From positions 1 to 28,959 of the forward strand of contig DFFV01000015.1 in assembly GCA_002371625.1 (NCBI GenBank): a stretch of DNA of 28,959 nucleotides, in the 5' to 3' direction. Every line of letters starts with the position of its first letter. Position 1 is the stretch's first letter. The position numbers and the translations under genes are program-made. Below, piece after piece: positions 7,649 to 15,171 of the stretch. The notes under the pieces were generated by a model. The model was not told the origin of the DNA, did no database searches, and worked only from the letters and a program-made list of their open reading frames with translations. This stretch comes from Ruminococcus sp. UBA3767. Its GTDB lineage: Bacteria > Bacillota > Clostridia > Oscillospirales > Ruminococcaceae.

Positions 7649-9886
7649 ATGCCAAGGAAAAAGAGCAAGGAGACTGCTGCGCCAAAGAAAAAGAGCGATG
7701 CTTATATCGACGGTGCAGGACTCGTTGTTGAACAGAAAATAACACAGACTCTTGAAACGAACTATATGCCTTACGCAATGAGTGTTATCGTTTCAAGAGC
7801 GTTCCCCGAGATAGACGGCTTTAAGCCCTCGCACAGAAAACTGCTTTATACTATGTATAAAATGAATCTGCTCAGCGGAGGACTTACAAAGTCCGCAAAC
7901 ATTGTCGGTGCGACAATGCGCCTTAATCCTCACGGAGATGCTACTATCTATGAAACAATGGTGCGTCTTTCAAGAGGAAACGAAGCGCTGCTGCACCCCT
8001 ATGTGCTAAGCAAGGGTAACTTCGGAAAGCAGTATTCAAAGAATATGGCTTATGCTGCCTCACGTTATACCGAGGCAAAGCTGGAGCCTATATGTGATGA
8101 GCTTTTCAGGGATATAGATAAGGACACGGTGGATTTTGTACCAAACTATGATAACACCACTACCGAGCCCTCGCTTTTCCCTGCTACATTCCCTACGATA
8201 CTTGTAAATGCAAATGCAGGTATCGCCGTTTCTATGGCGAGCCAGGTGTGCCCGTTCAATCTCGGTGAGGTGTGCGACACTACCATAGGGCTTATGAAAA
8301 ACCCCGAGTTCAATGCGCTTGAAACGCTCAAAGGTCCTGATTTCCCCGGCGGAGCAAATATGCTTTACGACGAGGAGGAGCTGGACAAGATATACCGCAC
8401 AGGCAGAGGCTCGGTAAGACTTCGTGCAAAGTATGATTTTGATAAGACCGAAAGGTGTATCGAGATAACCGAGATACCCTACACTACCAATGTCGAGGCT
8501 ATAATAGACAAGATACGTCAGCTTATCAAGGCTAATAAGATAAGAGAGATATCGGGCATAAGAGATGAGACCGATATCAACGGTCTGAAGATAGCTATCG
8601 ACGTTAAAAAGGGCGTCGAGGTGGACAAGCTGATGCAGAAGCTGTATAAGCAGACACCGCTTGAGGATACCTTCAGCTGCAACTTCAATATCCTTGTCAA
8701 GGGTTACCCGAAGGTAATGGGCGTTTATGACATAATAAATGAATGGGTGCAGTTCCGTATAGGCTGTGTTAAGCGCAGAACTGCGTTCGATATGAAGAAA
8801 AAGCAGGATAAGCTGCATCTGCTCAAAGGTCTTGGAAAGATCCTGCTTGATATCGACAAGGCAATAAAGATAGTCCGTGAGACCAAGGAGGAATCCGACG
8901 TTGTGCCAAACCTTATGATAGGCTTTGGCATCGACGAGATACAGGCTGAATATGTGGCTGAGATAAAGCTGCGCCACCTTAACAGAGAATACATTTTAAA
9001 GCGTACCGAGGAGACCAAGGCTCTTGAAGAGGAGATAGACCGCCTTGCAGCGCTTCTTGAAAGCGAAAGAAAGATAAAGCAGGTCATCATCAAAGAGCTT
9101 GAAGAGGTGAAAAAGAAGTACGCTCAGCCAAGAAAAACAGGCTATTACTACGCATCTGACATAGTTGAGATAGATGTCGAGGAAGAGATACCCGACTATC
9201 CGTGTGAGATATTCCTTTCAAGTGAGGGCTACTTTAAAAAGTGCACTCCGCAGTCGCTGCGAATGGCAAGCGACCAGAAGCTCAAGGAAGGCGACTATAT
9301 CTCTCAGCACGCCGAAACTACAAATAAAAGCGAGCTGCTGTTCTTCTCGGATAAGTGCTCTGTTTACAAGGCAAAGCTCTCGCAGTTCCCTGATACTAAG
9401 GCTTCCGCAATGGGAGATTATATTCCTGCAAAGCTGGGCTTTGAAAAGGACGAAAATGTCGTGTTTGCGGTGAATACTACCGACTATAAGGGCTATATGA
9501 TATTTGTTTTTGAAAACGGAAAGGTAGCCAAGGTAGCACTCGATTCCTATGCGACCAAGACAAACCGAAAGAAGCTGGCAAATGCATATTCCGGCAAGGT
9601 CAAGCTGGTAAAGATGTTCAGGGTGGATGAAAATGCGAACATCATGCTGCGCACCACCAACGGCAGAGCGATGATCTTTGATACAGCGCTGCTCATGCCA
9701 AAGGCTTCAAGAGATACCATAGGTGTTCAGGTAATGACCTGCAAGGCAAAATCGACCGTTGAAAAGGCGTTCCTTATCAGCGAGGAAAAGGCAGCAGAGC
9801 TTTCCAAGTTCAGAAGCAAGACTATTCCTGTTGCAGGCAGCTTTGCCAAGGAGATCGAAGATCCCGACCAGATGACGCTTATATAA
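7649..9886 (+). CDS. Type IIA DNA topoisomerase subunit A (ParC/GyrA-like paralogue)
   Basis: 745 residues, the DNA-breaking subunit partnering the upstream ParE-like protein. GAAAGGA precedes the ATG. The winged-helix breakage region is intact: the catalytic tyrosine is Tyr140 in AASRYTEAKL (canonical AAxRYTE). In the quinolone-determining region, NPHGDATIYET has Ala98 and Glu102 where E. coli GyrA has Ser83 and Asp87. A coiled-coil segment (about 445-500, very rich in Glu and Lys) carries the C-gate. The C-terminal region of about 250 residues resembles a reduced beta-pinwheel; I see no QRRGGKG GyrA-box, so DNA wrapping and supercoiling are doubtful and a topoisomerase IV-like role is more likely. 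The next gene begins 24 bp later. Confidence 0.92.
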   Translation: MPRKKSKETAAPKKKSDAYIDGAGLVVEQKITQTLETNYMPYAMSVIVSRAFPEIDGFKPSHRKLLYTMYKMNLLSGGLTKSANIVGATMRLNPHGDATIYETMVRLSRGNEALLHPYVLSKGNFGKQYSKNMAYAASRYTEAKLEPICDELFRDIDKDTVDFVPNYDNTTTEPSLFPATFPTILVNANAGIAVSMASQVCPFNLGEVCDTTIGLMKNPEFNALETLKGPDFPGGANMLYDEEELDKIYRTGRGSVRLRAKYDFDKTERCIEITEIPYTTNVEAIIDKIRQLIKANKIREISGIRDETDINGLKIAIDVKKGVEVDKLMQKLYKQTPLEDTFSCNFNILVKGYPKVMGVYDIINEWVQFRIGCVKRRTAFDMKKKQDKLHLLKGLGKILLDIDKAIKIVRETKEESDVVPNLMIGFGIDEIQAEYVAEIKLRHLNREYILKRTEETKALEEEIDRLAALLESERKIKQVIIKELEEVKKKYAQPRKTGYYYASDIVEIDVEEEIPDYPCEIFLSSEGYFKKCTPQSLRMASDQKLKEGDYISQHAETTNKSELLFFSDKCSVYKAKLSQFPDTKASAMGDYIPAKLGFEKDENVVFAVNTTDYKGYMIFVFENGKVAKVALDSYATKTNRKKLANAYSGKVKLVKMFRVDENANIMLRTTNGRAMIFDTALLMPKASRDTIGVQVMTCKAKSTVEKAFLISEEKAAELSKFRSKTIPVAGSFAKEIEDPDQMTLI

Positions 9887-9910
9887 TAAAAACTAATGGG
9901 GAGAAGAATC

Positions 9911-10375
9911 ATGCCAAACGAAACACTGCTTGATCCGCAGACATTTGAGATCGATGTTGATATCGACGATGAGGAAATAAGCGATCTTTACTGCAAAAGG
10001 CTTATCGAGAAATGGGACCCGCAGCTTGAAAATGAAATGCTGGAGGCTTTCATTCGCCTGTATTACGATGATATGTATGAACAATGGGGACCCGATGACG
10101 AGGAGGAAAACAAAGCATACTGGCCGCAGCTTAAAACTCCACGGGATCTTGTTGATTTCATTGGAACAGATGTCAGGATCTATGTGCTTGAAGATGCGAT
10201 ATACGCAAAAAGCCAATCGGGCGATACGCCCTACGAATCGCAGAATGTTCCGTATTGTGTTATCATGCAGCTCAATTGTCCGTGGGACGAGGAACACGGC
10301 TGGGCAGCAGCTTTTGTGGACGAAAAGCTCGTTAAGGTGGATCGTGATGTCGTCGACTGCGTATGGCTTGACTGA
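9911..10375 (+). CDS. Small acidic protein of unknown function, possibly DUF6985-like
   Basis: 154 residues, strongly acidic (Asp/Glu runs at about 14-25 and 58-66), with no signal peptide or membrane helix. The ATG at 9911 is preferred over a GTG-like start fifteen bases earlier because GGGGAG lies seven bases upstream of it. The final third, from LNCPWDEEHGWAAAFVDEKL to the VWLD end, recalls a WDxEHG-x-F-x-(D/G)-(K/G)-L module seen in small cytosolic families such as DUF6985/DUF2004; this is recalled similarity, not a search. It lies 24 bp after the topoisomerase A gene and before a strong terminator, so it is the last gene of that operon. A link to topoisomerase function is only guilt by association. 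Confidence 0.8.
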   Translation: MPNETLLDPQTFEIDVDIDDEEISDLYCKRLIEKWDPQLENEMLEAFIRLYYDDMYEQWGPDDEEENKAYWPQLKTPRDLVDFIGTDVRIYVLEDAIYAKSQSGDTPYESQNVPYCVIMQLNCPWDEEHGWAAAFVDEKLVKVDRDVVDCVWLD

Positions 10376-10397
10376 ACATCAATTGTAAAATATACCT

Positions 10398-10432
10398 GCC
10401 CCGAAGTTCTTTTGATGCTTCGGGGCATTTTT
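10398..10432 (+). terminator. Terminator of the topoisomerase operon
   Basis: Nine-base perfect stem GCCCCGAAG / CTTCGGGGC with an 11-nt loop, followed by ATTTTT. A classical rho-independent terminator. Confidence 0.92.
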
Positions 10433-10471
10433 CTGTGAAAAAATGCTGCATCAAATTTGTCCGCTGCTTTG

Positions 10472-10500
10472 TTGACTTTGAAAAGAAACTGTGATATAAT
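10472..10500 (+). promoter_or_regulatory. Promoter of the zinc-ribbon membrane protein gene
   Basis: TTGACT (10472-10477), a 17-bp spacer and TATAAT (10495-10500), with TGTGA just before the -10. Confidence 0.88.
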
Positions 10501-10538
10501 GTCAGTAAATATAGAAAAGCAACAGGGGAGGTGCAGCT

Positions 10539-11345
10539 GTGGATTGTCCTAAATGCGGAAAGAAAATAGGCGATAAAGACAACGTTTGCAGCAATTGCGG
10601 AGTTGTTATTAAAGAAAATGCCGAGACTACCAAGCTCTCGACAAAGCTGTTTTCCAAAAAGAATAAGACTAAAAATCCCCTTGAAACTTCAAAACTCGGT
10701 AAAGCCGAAAAGCTGCGGAGCAGATTCGGCGCAAAACAACTGAAAGTAATACTTGCGGTAATAGTGTTTATCCTGCTTGCGCTCATAATCATAACACTTG
10801 TCATGAGCATTTCAAGCGGTAAGGGAAAAAAGCTCGCAGGCAAGGTTTCCGAATATGTGGGCAGTACCGTGACAGTAGCCGAAACCAAGCTCGATGAGCA
10901 TTTCAAGGATAAATCCGCTTTTTCGGGGCTTAATAAGTCGCTTGAGTTTGACTATGTCCGTGAGAGTGAGGACTCTGTCAAGGTAGACGGCATGACATAT
11001 CCCGAGTGGGCTGTGCTGATAAAAGTCGATAAAAAGCAGCATATAGAAACTGTAAAGTATTGTGACTTTAAACTGCTCAAAGGCGATGTCAGGGGGGTTA
11101 AGAGCGATAATCTGATAAACCTTGATAAGTTTGATAAGGGCACTTCCTACAACAAGGTAAACGACGAGATAGACCTTAAAGCGTACAGCATAACGTATAC
11201 CGGTGAGCTGAGAACATACAGATTCAGATACTGGTATGAAAATGATTCGGGCGATGAACAGCAGGTGATACTTGATGTATCGTTTGACAGCGATAACAAT
11301 TTCCTGTATTACACCTCAACGATGACCTACCCCGAAAACCTGTAA
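10539..11345 (+). CDS. Membrane protein with N-terminal zinc ribbon, unknown function
   Basis: 268 residues starting at GTG, with GGGGAGGTG five bases upstream. Residues 2-22 form a zinc ribbon, CPKCGKK then CSNCG (two CxxC knuckles). A basic linker leads to one hydrophobic transmembrane helix (about 68-90, VILAVIVFILLALIIITLVM), after which about 175 residues lie outside the membrane by the positive-inside rule. The outer part is rich in Lys, Asp and Tyr, looks beta-rich and matches no family I recognise. The gene is flanked by its own promoter and a terminator, so it stands alone. The layout (cytosolic zinc ribbon, single helix, outer domain) is common among uncharacterised Firmicutes proteins. 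Confidence 0.85.
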   Translation: MDCPKCGKKIGDKDNVCSNCGVVIKENAETTKLSTKLFSKKNKTKNPLETSKLGKAEKLRSRFGAKQLKVILAVIVFILLALIIITLVMSISSGKGKKLAGKVSEYVGSTVTVAETKLDEHFKDKSAFSGLNKSLEFDYVRESEDSVKVDGMTYPEWAVLIKVDKKQHIETVKYCDFKLLKGDVRGVKSDNLINLDKFDKGTSYNKVNDEIDLKAYSITYTGELRTYRFRYWYENDSGDEQQVILDVSFDSDNNFLYYTSTMTYPENL

Positions 11346-11350
11346 ATAAC

Positions 11351-11387
11351 AAAAAGGCAGCGTGATGATAGTTACGCTGCCTTTTTT
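11351..11387 (+). terminator. Bidirectional terminator between convergent genes
   Basis: Stem GGCAGCGT / ACGCTGCC with a 10-nt loop, preceded by five A and followed by six T. It can end both the plus-strand zinc-ribbon gene and the minus-strand LCP gene. Confidence 0.9.
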
Positions 11388-11426
11388 GCCGCTTTGATTC
11401 TTTATAGATCTCGTTCAGTTTTGTAT

Positions 11427-12866
11427 TCAGAAAAGATTTTGTTCTATCAGCTTTCTGCACTTGTCAAGATCGGCATCAAGCGTTGACTGTCCGCCGTTGT
11501 GCGTGCCGTATTCAAAATCATCGTCCGCCGGGATACGCAGCTCCTTTATCTCATAGCCCAGGTAGAAAGGCGCTTTGTAGCCATAGAAGAACAGATCCGA
11601 GCGTGACATATTGGTGGTCATGCTCTTCAATGAAGATTTCAGGAAGCTGAACTTTGTTATCGGTCCCGAGGCTTTTACCTTTTCGATTATCTTGCTCATA
11701 ACTATCCTCTGGCGCTGTGTACGCTGGAAATCTGCGTTGCCCACAGCTCTGAGCCTTGCGTAAGAGAGAGCCTGGTTTCCGTTGAGCAGCTGCTTTCCGC
11801 CTGCCTGCAGATAGTCCTGCTTTTCGGGGTTGCCCATAACTCTGTTCTGCTCCCTGGTACAAACGTTCATATACTCGGCTTCTTCGCTCGTAATGTCAAG
11901 CTCAATTCCGTCTATCGAATCTACTATATCCACAAACGAGCTGAAATCAATGTATATGTAATCGTCTATCTCCAGTCCGAAGTTATACTTTATCGTGTCC
12001 ATCAGCAGCTCTGCACCGCCGTAAACATAAGCGGCGTTGAGCTTGTCACGGTAAAGCCCGTCGGGTTCATCGTCGTTATACATCTTTGTCCCGTCGCTTG
12101 CGTACCCGACGATAGGAACATAAAGATCCCTCATAAGCGACATCATCGTTATCTGCTTCTTTTTCTTGTTTATCGAAAGCACTATCATAACGTCAGTTCT
12201 GCCTGCCTGCGAAAAATCTCTCGTGTCAGAACCTATTACGAGTATGTTCTTGACATCATCGCTTTTCATGAATGCTTTTATCGAATCATCACGCTTTTTG
12301 GTGTCAACAACATTCACCTTGCCCACAAGATACAAAAGCACGATGTTGAGTATGATTATTATCGCAACTGTTATCGAGATAAGCGCTATGAGCACCTTTT
12401 TTACGGGTGAACCCTTCTTTTCCTCCAATGGACCGTTTCCTCCCTTTGAATAGTTCTGCCTTGAAGTTTCAGCTCGCTGCGGCTGCTGGGGGTAAGCGCT
12501 GTTGAGCATTGCCTGCTGAGAAGCTCTTTCTCTTGGCTGCATACTCTGTGCATTCTGCTTTGCAGGTCTTTCTCTGCGCATTTTGCTGCCTGAGCCCGAA
12601 CGTGGCTTTGAAGCATTATTGTTCCTTCGTGGCTGCGCAGTTGTGTGCCGTGGCGGAGCATAGCTTTGCCGCTGCTGCGGCCTGCCCGGATAGGCTGAGG
12701 GACGGCTGCTTCGATAGGGAGCGTTGTTGTCGTATTGTGTGAATTCCAGATCAACAGAGCCGTCTGAGTAATCGGTGCCGTCCATTCGGCTGAACTCATC
12801 AAGCTGTCGCTGATACTGTCTGTCCAGGTCATCAAGACCTGAGTTGTAGTTGTTTCTTTCGTCCAT
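11427..12866 (-). CDS. LytR-CpsA-Psr (LCP) family cell-wall glycopolymer ligase
   Basis: 479 residues. A long cytoplasmic N-terminus (about 1-150) is disordered, with abundant Gln, Arg, Pro, Ser and Asn. One transmembrane helix follows (about 156-180, VLIALISITVAIIIILNIVLLYLV), then an extracellular LCP domain: NILVIGSDTRD, RTDVMIVLSIN with the conserved R-x-D, and SLMRDLYVPI, later AYVYGGAELLMDTI and the QALSYARLR element, all typical. LCP enzymes transfer lipid-linked polymers such as teichoic acid or capsule onto peptidoglycan. The start ATG is the only plausible one: an in-frame TAA lies between it and the AGGAGG, which is unusually far (21 bases) with a small hairpin between. The gene is divergent from a PASTA pseudokinase. 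Confidence 0.93.
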   Translation of the reverse strand: MDERNNYNSGLDDLDRQYQRQLDEFSRMDGTDYSDGSVDLEFTQYDNNAPYRSSRPSAYPGRPQQRQSYAPPRHTTAQPRRNNNASKPRSGSGSKMRRERPAKQNAQSMQPRERASQQAMLNSAYPQQPQRAETSRQNYSKGGNGPLEEKKGSPVKKVLIALISITVAIIIILNIVLLYLVGKVNVVDTKKRDDSIKAFMKSDDVKNILVIGSDTRDFSQAGRTDVMIVLSINKKKKQITMMSLMRDLYVPIVGYASDGTKMYNDDEPDGLYRDKLNAAYVYGGAELLMDTIKYNFGLEIDDYIYIDFSSFVDIVDSIDGIELDITSEEAEYMNVCTREQNRVMGNPEKQDYLQAGGKQLLNGNQALSYARLRAVGNADFQRTQRQRIVMSKIIEKVKASGPITKFSFLKSSLKSMTTNMSRSDLFFYGYKAPFYLGYEIKELRIPADDDFEYGTHNGGQSTLDADLDKCRKLIEQNLF

Positions 12867-12874
12867 GTTCTGAT

Positions 12875-12893
12875 CGGCTTATTGCCGCCTCCT
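12875..12893 (-). promoter_or_regulatory. Ribosome site of the LCP gene, separated from the ATG by a hairpin
   Basis: On the minus strand AGGAGG (12888-12893) is followed directly by CGGC-AATAA-GCCG and then eight bases before the ATG. The linear spacing of 21 bases is too long, but folding the 4-bp hairpin reduces the effective spacing to about 8. Confidence 0.5.
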
Positions 12894-12914
12894 GTTTTCT
12901 GTTTTTACTGCATT

Positions 12915-12943
12915 ATTATAAACCATTGGAAATGCCTTGTCAA
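12915..12943 (-). promoter_or_regulatory. Promoter of the LCP gene
   Basis: Minus strand: perfect TTGACA (12938-12943) and perfect TATAAT (12915-12920) with a 17-bp spacer. Confidence 0.9.
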
Positions 12944-13116
12944 ATAAAAACACAATTTTTCATCGCATTTTCACCAAATTGAGAATTTAATAAGCAAAAT
13001 AACAATTTATACATAACTGTTGTGCTTTTTATAAATAATTTGCACAATATCTTGTTGTGATATGTTACAAAATTAAAACAAATTGTTTCATAATACCTAC
13101 AGTTTTCTTATATTGC

Positions 13117-13145
13117 TTGACTTAAAGCGATTTTTTTGTTAATAT
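13117..13145 (+). promoter_or_regulatory. Probable promoter of the pseudokinase gene
   Basis: TTGACT (13117-13122) and TAATAT (13140-13145) at 17-bp spacing; the -10 matches consensus at four of six positions. The leader would be only about 25 nt. Confidence 0.5.
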
Positions 13146-13176
13146 AAAGTGATAAATTATTTTGAGGAGGTTGGGT

Positions 13177-15057
13177 ATGGACCCAAAGGAAGAGCTTTGT
13201 ATGGGCTGTATGAACATGCTCGATGAAAACGGGCAGTGTCAGTATTGCAGCTATACAGAGAATACCGCACATCTTCAGGCGTACCTTGCGCCTAAAACAG
13301 TGCTGGATGACAGATACATAATCGGTAAGATGCTCTCCTATAACGGCGAGGGTGCTTCATATATATGCTATGATATGGTCGGCAAGTGCAAATGCGTTTG
13401 CCGTGAATATATGCCTGATACGCTTTGCGAGCGTGACAGCAGCACGCAGGAGCTTATTGTAAATAGGGACTGCCTTGCTAAGTATAAAACGTTCATGTCC
13501 GAGTTTGCCGATGTGAACAGAACGCTCTCAAAAATGCGCAACCTGCATAACATCGCAACTGCAAAGGATATGTTCACAGCCAATAACACTACTTATGTGG
13601 TGCTTGAGTATGTTGAAGGCGTTTCGCTCAAGAAATTTCTTCAGTCAAATACGGGATTTCTCAGCTGGGAGCAGGTGAAAAAGCTGTTTGTTCCGCTTTT
13701 CACAACGCTCAGCATAATCCATAACGCAGGTATTATCCACAGGGGCATCTCTCCCGAGAATATAATAGTTACTACCGACGGAGAATTGAAGCTGACAGGC
13801 TTTTGCATAAGCTCTATCAGAACTTCAAATACAGGGCTTTTGCCTGAGTTCTATTCGGGCTATACAGCACCCGAGCAGTATTCATCGCTTGAATGGCAGG
13901 GAACCTGGACGGACGTTTATGCTATCGCTGCCGTGCTTTACAGGATACTTACAGGCTGTATGCCGCTTGATGCTCAGACAAGAACGAGAAACGATACTCT
14001 TGTCGAGGCTGCAAGGATAAATCCACGCATCTCACCGCATATCTCGAGGGTTATCGCAAATGCTATGGCTGTCAGAGGCGAGGATAGGATAAGAACTGTC
14101 ACCGAGTTTGTTTCGGCTCTGTTTGAACAGCGCTCCAGGCAGCATATCGAAATGGAAAAAGGCTCAACACAGACTATTCCCGTGCAGCATATACCAAGAG
14201 AGCGCAAGAACGCTCCCGTTCGTGAAAGACCTCAGCAGAGAAATGAAAAGCCGGTCAGGAAGAAAAACAGTACAGCCCTTATAATCGGCTGGATCTGTAT
14301 CGCTATCATACTTGGTCTTAGCATATTCCTGCTCTATCTGCTTTTCTCAGGCCCTTCAAAGAATGCCGACAGCTCATCGTCATCGGTCATAATCATTGAT
14401 TACAGCTCGCAGGAAAGCAGCGAGGTATCTTCAAAGGCAGCCGAAAGCTCATCGCATGAGGACAGCAGTGATGAGGGACTCGGAGACGGAGCGGTAATGC
14501 CTGATATGGTCGGAGTAAGGATAGATATAGTAAAACAGCAAATAGGCAATAATTTTGATCTGCAGATAGATTATTTCTACTCCGATACCGACGAAAGAAA
14601 TATCGTTTACGAGCAAAGCATACCTAAGAATACACATTACGATCCCGCTAAGAAAAATCCACTTGTGCTGAAAGTTTGCGCAGGACCTGAAAATGTTTCT
14701 GTTCCGTCTTACTACGGCTTAGATCAGAAATCTTATCTCGATCAGCTCAATGAGCTTAATATCAAGTATAAGGTCACCGAGATCTACGGAAGCCAGATGG
14801 CAGGCTCAATTACAGGTACAAGCATCATTCCGGGCAATAAGATCAATGTCAAGAAGGGCGAGATCCTCATCGTATACGTTTCTGACGGAAGAAATACTAC
14901 CGTTCAGACAACCACCAAGGAAGAGCAGACCGCCCCTGTTACACAGCAGACTCAGCAGACTCAGGCCGACCAGCAGACCCAAAACCCTGTAACTGCAAAC
15001 ACACAGCAGCCTCAGCAGCAGCAACAGCAGCAGGGCGGCGGCGAAGGTCAGCAATAA
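13177..15057 (+). CDS. PASTA-domain membrane pseudokinase with N-terminal zinc ribbon
   Basis: 626 residues from the ATG at 13177, with GAGGAGG seven bases upstream; an earlier in-frame TTG lies inside that ribosome site. Order: zinc ribbon (CMGCM, then CQYC, about 8-28); kinase-like domain (about 45-320); Gln/Arg-rich linker; one transmembrane helix (about 366-390); Ser-rich spacer; two PASTA repeats (from about 438, PDMVG and VPSYYG); and a Gln/Thr tail. The fold resembles Clostridia zinc-ribbon kinases with HRDISPxNI, but three catalytic residues are changed: the VAIK lysine is Arg76 (CVCREYMP), the HRD aspartate is Gly190 (HRGISPEN) and the DFG aspartate is Gly208 (LTGFC). Asn195 and the APEQY segment remain. 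Phosphotransfer is unlikely; a sensory or scaffolding role at the cell wall is inferred. It is divergent from the LCP gene. Confidence 0.9.
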   Translation: MDPKEELCMGCMNMLDENGQCQYCSYTENTAHLQAYLAPKTVLDDRYIIGKMLSYNGEGASYICYDMVGKCKCVCREYMPDTLCERDSSTQELIVNRDCLAKYKTFMSEFADVNRTLSKMRNLHNIATAKDMFTANNTTYVVLEYVEGVSLKKFLQSNTGFLSWEQVKKLFVPLFTTLSIIHNAGIIHRGISPENIIVTTDGELKLTGFCISSIRTSNTGLLPEFYSGYTAPEQYSSLEWQGTWTDVYAIAAVLYRILTGCMPLDAQTRTRNDTLVEAARINPRISPHISRVIANAMAVRGEDRIRTVTEFVSALFEQRSRQHIEMEKGSTQTIPVQHIPRERKNAPVRERPQQRNEKPVRKKNSTALIIGWICIAIILGLSIFLLYLLFSGPSKNADSSSSSVIIIDYSSQESSEVSSKAAESSSHEDSSDEGLGDGAVMPDMVGVRIDIVKQQIGNNFDLQIDYFYSDTDERNIVYEQSIPKNTHYDPAKKNPLVLKVCAGPENVSVPSYYGLDQKSYLDQLNELNIKYKVTEIYGSQMAGSITGTSIIPGNKINVKKGEILIVYVSDGRNTTVQTTTKEEQTAPVTQQTQQTQADQQTQNPVTANTQQPQQQQQQQGGGEGQQ

Positions 15058-15085
15058 AATAGTAAAAACAATGTTAAACAAACTG

Positions 15086-15113
15086 CAAAGCCCTTGACAA
15101 TTCAGGGGCTTTG
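15086..15113 (+). terminator. Hairpin after the pseudokinase gene, overlapping the pfkA promoter
   Basis: Stem CAAAGCCC / GGGCTTTG with a 12-nt loop that contains the TTGACA of the next promoter. The sequence after it (TGTTATGATATT) is not a clean U-tract, so termination may be partial. Confidence 0.55.
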
Positions 15114-15122
15114 TGTTATGAT
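15094..15122 (+). promoter_or_regulatory. Promoter of pfkA
   Basis: Perfect TTGACA (15094-15099), a 17-bp spacer and TATGAT (15117-15122), with TGTGT before the -10. The -35 sits in the loop of the upstream hairpin. Confidence 0.85.
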
Positions 15123-15171
15123 ATTCGGGGAATTATAGCACTCTTTGCTTAAATATGAAGGAGGAAAACAC

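Larger units (their letters stand above)
12867..13176. other. 310-bp AT-rich divergent intergenic region
   Basis: No gene is visible on either strand. It holds the leader and consensus promoter of the LCP gene on the left and a promoter for the pseudokinase gene on the right. In between lies strongly AT-rich DNA with several AACAATTT/AAATTG-like runs and a hexamer inverted repeat TTGTGC (13020-13025) / GCACAA (13042-13047) that could bind a regulator. No operator can be assigned. Confidence 0.6.

Noticed and set aside
8060..8977. 305-codon open frame antisense to the topoisomerase A gene
   Set aside because: It lies wholly opposite a gene with clear family motifs, has no ribosome site, and its product shows no recognisable domain; a codon-usage shadow.
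13162..13176. TTG start for the pseudokinase that would add five residues
   Set aside because: The TTG is part of the GAGGAGG ribosome site that serves the ATG at 13177.
14940..15050. CAG-rich repeats considered as a CRISPR-like or tandem repeat array
   Set aside because: They are in-frame low-complexity codons of the pseudokinase tail with no spacers.
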